In this document: positions 6,152 to 7,757 of the stretch, one piece after another
How the letters are laid out: the number at the start of each line of letters is the position of its first letter
Position numbering within the stretch: position 1 is the stretch's first letter
Source: an uncultured Bacteroidales bacterium
GTDB lineage: Bacteria; Bacteroidota; Bacteroidia; Bacteroidales; Marinilabiliaceae
DNA: 7,757 nucleotides
NCBI GenBank assembly: GCA_934725785.1
Contig: CAKVCS010000043.1
Coordinates: 1-7,757, forward strand
Reading direction: 5' to 3'
The notes under the pieces: model-generated
The model's input: the letters and a program-made list of their open reading frames with translations, nothing else
The model's database searches: none
Told to the model about the DNA's origin: nothing
Made by a program: the position numbers and the translations under genes

Positions 6152-7757
6152 TTATCTTTTTGTGTGTATGTCTTTTATCATGAGCTGCACGACGGGCCTG
6201 CCGCGGTAGACGTTGCGGTCTATCGTGTAGCAGACGTCGAACTGCCCGTCCTCAATCTGGCGGTACATGTGTCCGAGCCCGAACCCGATACCAGTGCGGA
6301 CGTCGCGCCCGTCGGCCTCTATCATGTCGAGCTTCAAGTGCTGGCGGGCGTGGCCGAATACCTTCGATGTGCTGTAGTCGTAGACGCCGCGCGTGGCGAA
6401 GACGGGCTTCTCGTTGCACGGCCCGAATGGCGACATCTTCTCGAGCTCGTGGATGAGGTTGCGGTCTATGTCCGCCAGGCTTATCTCCATGTCTATGTTT
6501 ATGGCGGGCGTGGGGTCGGCTTGTGGCGTGTTCGCCTCCACGTATGCGCGGAATCTCTTTGTGAACTCCGGCACCCTTTCAGCCCTCAGTGTCAGCCCGG
6601 CCGCGTGGGTGTGGCCCCCGAAGTCCTCCAGCATGTCGGCGCACGCCTCTATGGCTTTGTAGAGGTCGAAGCCCTCGACGGACCTTGCGCTGCCTGTGGC
6701 CATCCTCGGGTCGGCCTGCGACCTTGTCAGCACCACGGCCGGCCTTGCGAAGGTCTCGGTCAGGCGCGACGCCACGATGCCTATGACGCCTTTGCTCCAC
6801 GTGGGCCTGTAGACCACTATCGAGTTGGCGTCGCGCTGGTCGTCGCTGCCGTCCACCATGTCCATGGCCTCGCGCGTTATCTCGCGGTCGACGTCTTTCC
6901 GCTCGTCGTTGCTGTCGTCCATGTGGCAGCTCATGCTCATGGCCTCGACCGCGTCGGTGGCAATGAGCAGCCGCACGGCGTCCGCCCCGTTGCCCATACG
7001 CCCCGCGGCGTTGATGCGCGGCCCTATCTTGAATACTATGTCGCTAATCCCGGCGTGGGGGGCTTCGACTCCCGCCACGTCCATTATGGCTTTCAGTCCC
7101 ACGCTGGGGCGGGTGTTGAGCCTCTTGAGCCCCCAGTAGGCGAATATCCTGTTCTCGCCCCTCATGGGCACTATGTCCGAGGCGATGCTGATGACGAGCA
7201 TGTCGAGATGCTCTGTCAGCTCGTTGATGTCCATCCCCTTACTGATGTAGAGGGCCTCCATCAGCTTATACCCCACTCCGCAGCCCGAGAGGTCCTTGTC
7301 GGGGTATCCGCAGTCGGGCCTCTTGGGGTCCAGGCACGCCACGGCGTCGGGCAGAGTGTCGCCCGCCATGTGGTGGTCGCATATTATGAAGTCTATGCCC
7401 ATCCGCCTGGCCTCGCTCATGCGGTCCACCGCCTTTATGCCGCAGTCGAGGGCTATCACGAGGCTGAAGCCGCCATCGCGGGCGAACTCCAGCCCGCGCC
7501 GCGATATGCCGTAGCCCTCCGCGTAGCGGTTCGGGATGTAGAACCCCAGGCGCTCCGCCGTGCCCTCTATCCGGCGCATGGTCTTGTAGACCAGGGCCAC
7601 GGCCGTGGCCCCGTCGACGTCATAGTCGCCATAGACGAGGATCTTCTCGCCGCTGTGAAGGCTGCGGAGGAAGCGGCTATGGAGGCTGTGGAGACCGGCC
7701 CCCTGACCGAGGAGCGCCGTCAGGAGCTGCTGAAGATCCGCCGTGACGGCCTGAACG
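6152..7757 (-). CDS. recJ: Single-stranded-DNA-specific 5'-3' exonuclease RecJ (N-terminus missing)
   Basis: The frame is open from the right edge to the TAA at 6152-6154 (534 residues seen, counted from the codon at 7756-7754). The GTG at 7598-7600 is internal, because the first DHH-family motif DYDVDG lies upstream of it (residues 44-49). Further motifs are LDCG (103-106), DHH (127-129), SGCGVGYK (157-164), SIASDIVP (190-197), INAAGRMG (248-255), WSKGVIGIVASRL (320-332) and the DHHA1 motif GGHTHAAG (380-387). The C-terminal part (about 415-534) corresponds to the RecJ OB-fold region. RecJ degrades single-stranded DNA 5' to 3' with Mn2+ or Mg2+ in RecF-pathway recombination, mismatch repair and base-excision repair. 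The protein is clearly RecJ from about residue 33 onward. The first ~32 visible residues do not resemble the usual RecJ N-terminus (see findings), so this edge may not be true RecJ sequence. It is the first gene of the closely spaced - strand row in view. Confidence 0.95.
   Translation of the reverse strand, partial: VQAVTADLQQLLTALLGQGAGLHSLHSRFLRSLHSGEKILVYGDYDVDGATAVALVYKTMRRIEGTAERLGFYIPNRYAEGYGISRRGLEFARDGGFSLVIALDCGIKAVDRMSEARRMGIDFIICDHHMAGDTLPDAVACLDPKRPDCGYPDKDLSGCGVGYKLMEALYISKGMDINELTEHLDMLVISIASDIVPMRGENRIFAYWGLKRLNTRPSVGLKAIMDVAGVEAPHAGISDIVFKIGPRINAAGRMGNGADAVRLLIATDAVEAMSMSCHMDDSNDERKDVDREITREAMDMVDGSDDQRDANSIVVYRPTWSKGVIGIVASRLTETFARPAVVLTRSQADPRMATGSARSVEGFDLYKAIEACADMLEDFGGHTHAAGLTLRAERVPEFTKRFRAYVEANTPQADPTPAINIDMEISLADIDRNLIHELEKMSPFGPCNEKPVFATRGVYDYSTSKVFGHARQHLKLDMIEADGRDVRTGIGFGLGHMYRQIEDGQFDVCYTIDRNVYRGRPVVQLMIKDIHTKR

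Noticed and set aside
6133..6161. Hairpin (arms 6133-6138 and 6145-6150) followed by a T-rich run, resembling a + strand terminator between recJ and pepP
   Set aside because: The stem is only six pairs including a wobble, it points the wrong way for the - strand genes, and the T-run is simply the complement of the last Lys-Arg-stop codons of recJ. No + strand gene precedes it.
7655..7757. Resemblance of the + strand reading (PLTEERR) to ribosome recycling factor
   Set aside because: The match is a few residues only, the following residues do not keep to that family's pattern, and the stretch is cut by the window edge, so no identity is claimed.

Overview
The window reads as a piece of a GC-rich Bacteroidota chromosome, most likely from the order Bacteroidales. 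The evidence is a PorZ-like protein with a type IX secretion (T9SS) C-terminal sorting domain, RecJ, PepP and short Ppx proteins that resemble Bacteroidales homologues as I remember them, frequent ATA isoleucine codons despite the high GC, and start codons without obvious Shine-Dalgarno sequences. I cannot place it to family from sequence alone.

Layout: positions 1-1734 (+ strand) hold the 3' part of a porZ-type gene that enters from the left edge. Everything else is on the - strand. Read in the direction of transcription (right to left) the order is recJ (enters from the right edge, stops at 6152), an M24 Xaa-Pro aminopeptidase (6104-4659), a short Ppx/GppA phosphatase (4615-3674), a sigma-54 activator-type response regulator without a DNA-binding domain (3643-2480), and an unrecognised acidic 183-residue protein (2377-1826). 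The porZ-type gene and the unknown gene converge on a GC-rich inverted repeat at 1768-1803.

The first four - strand genes are separated by only 30-47 bp and may be co-transcribed. The unknown gene lies behind a 102-bp AT-rich spacer that probably carries its own promoter. Functionally the genes are mostly housekeeping: DNA repair (RecJ), peptide turnover (PepP), polyphosphate or pppGpp turnover (Ppx/GppA), signalling (the response regulator) and protein export to the cell surface (PorZ). No mobile element, CRISPR array, RNA gene or obvious defence system is visible.

I found no convincing new multi-gene system. The points most worth checking are the orphan acidic protein, the response regulator that lacks a DNA-binding domain and carries GAFTSA in place of GAFTGA, and the last ~110 bp. 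That last stretch does not look like a normal RecJ N-terminus and reads better as coding sequence on the opposite strand, so it may be a chimeric sequence end.
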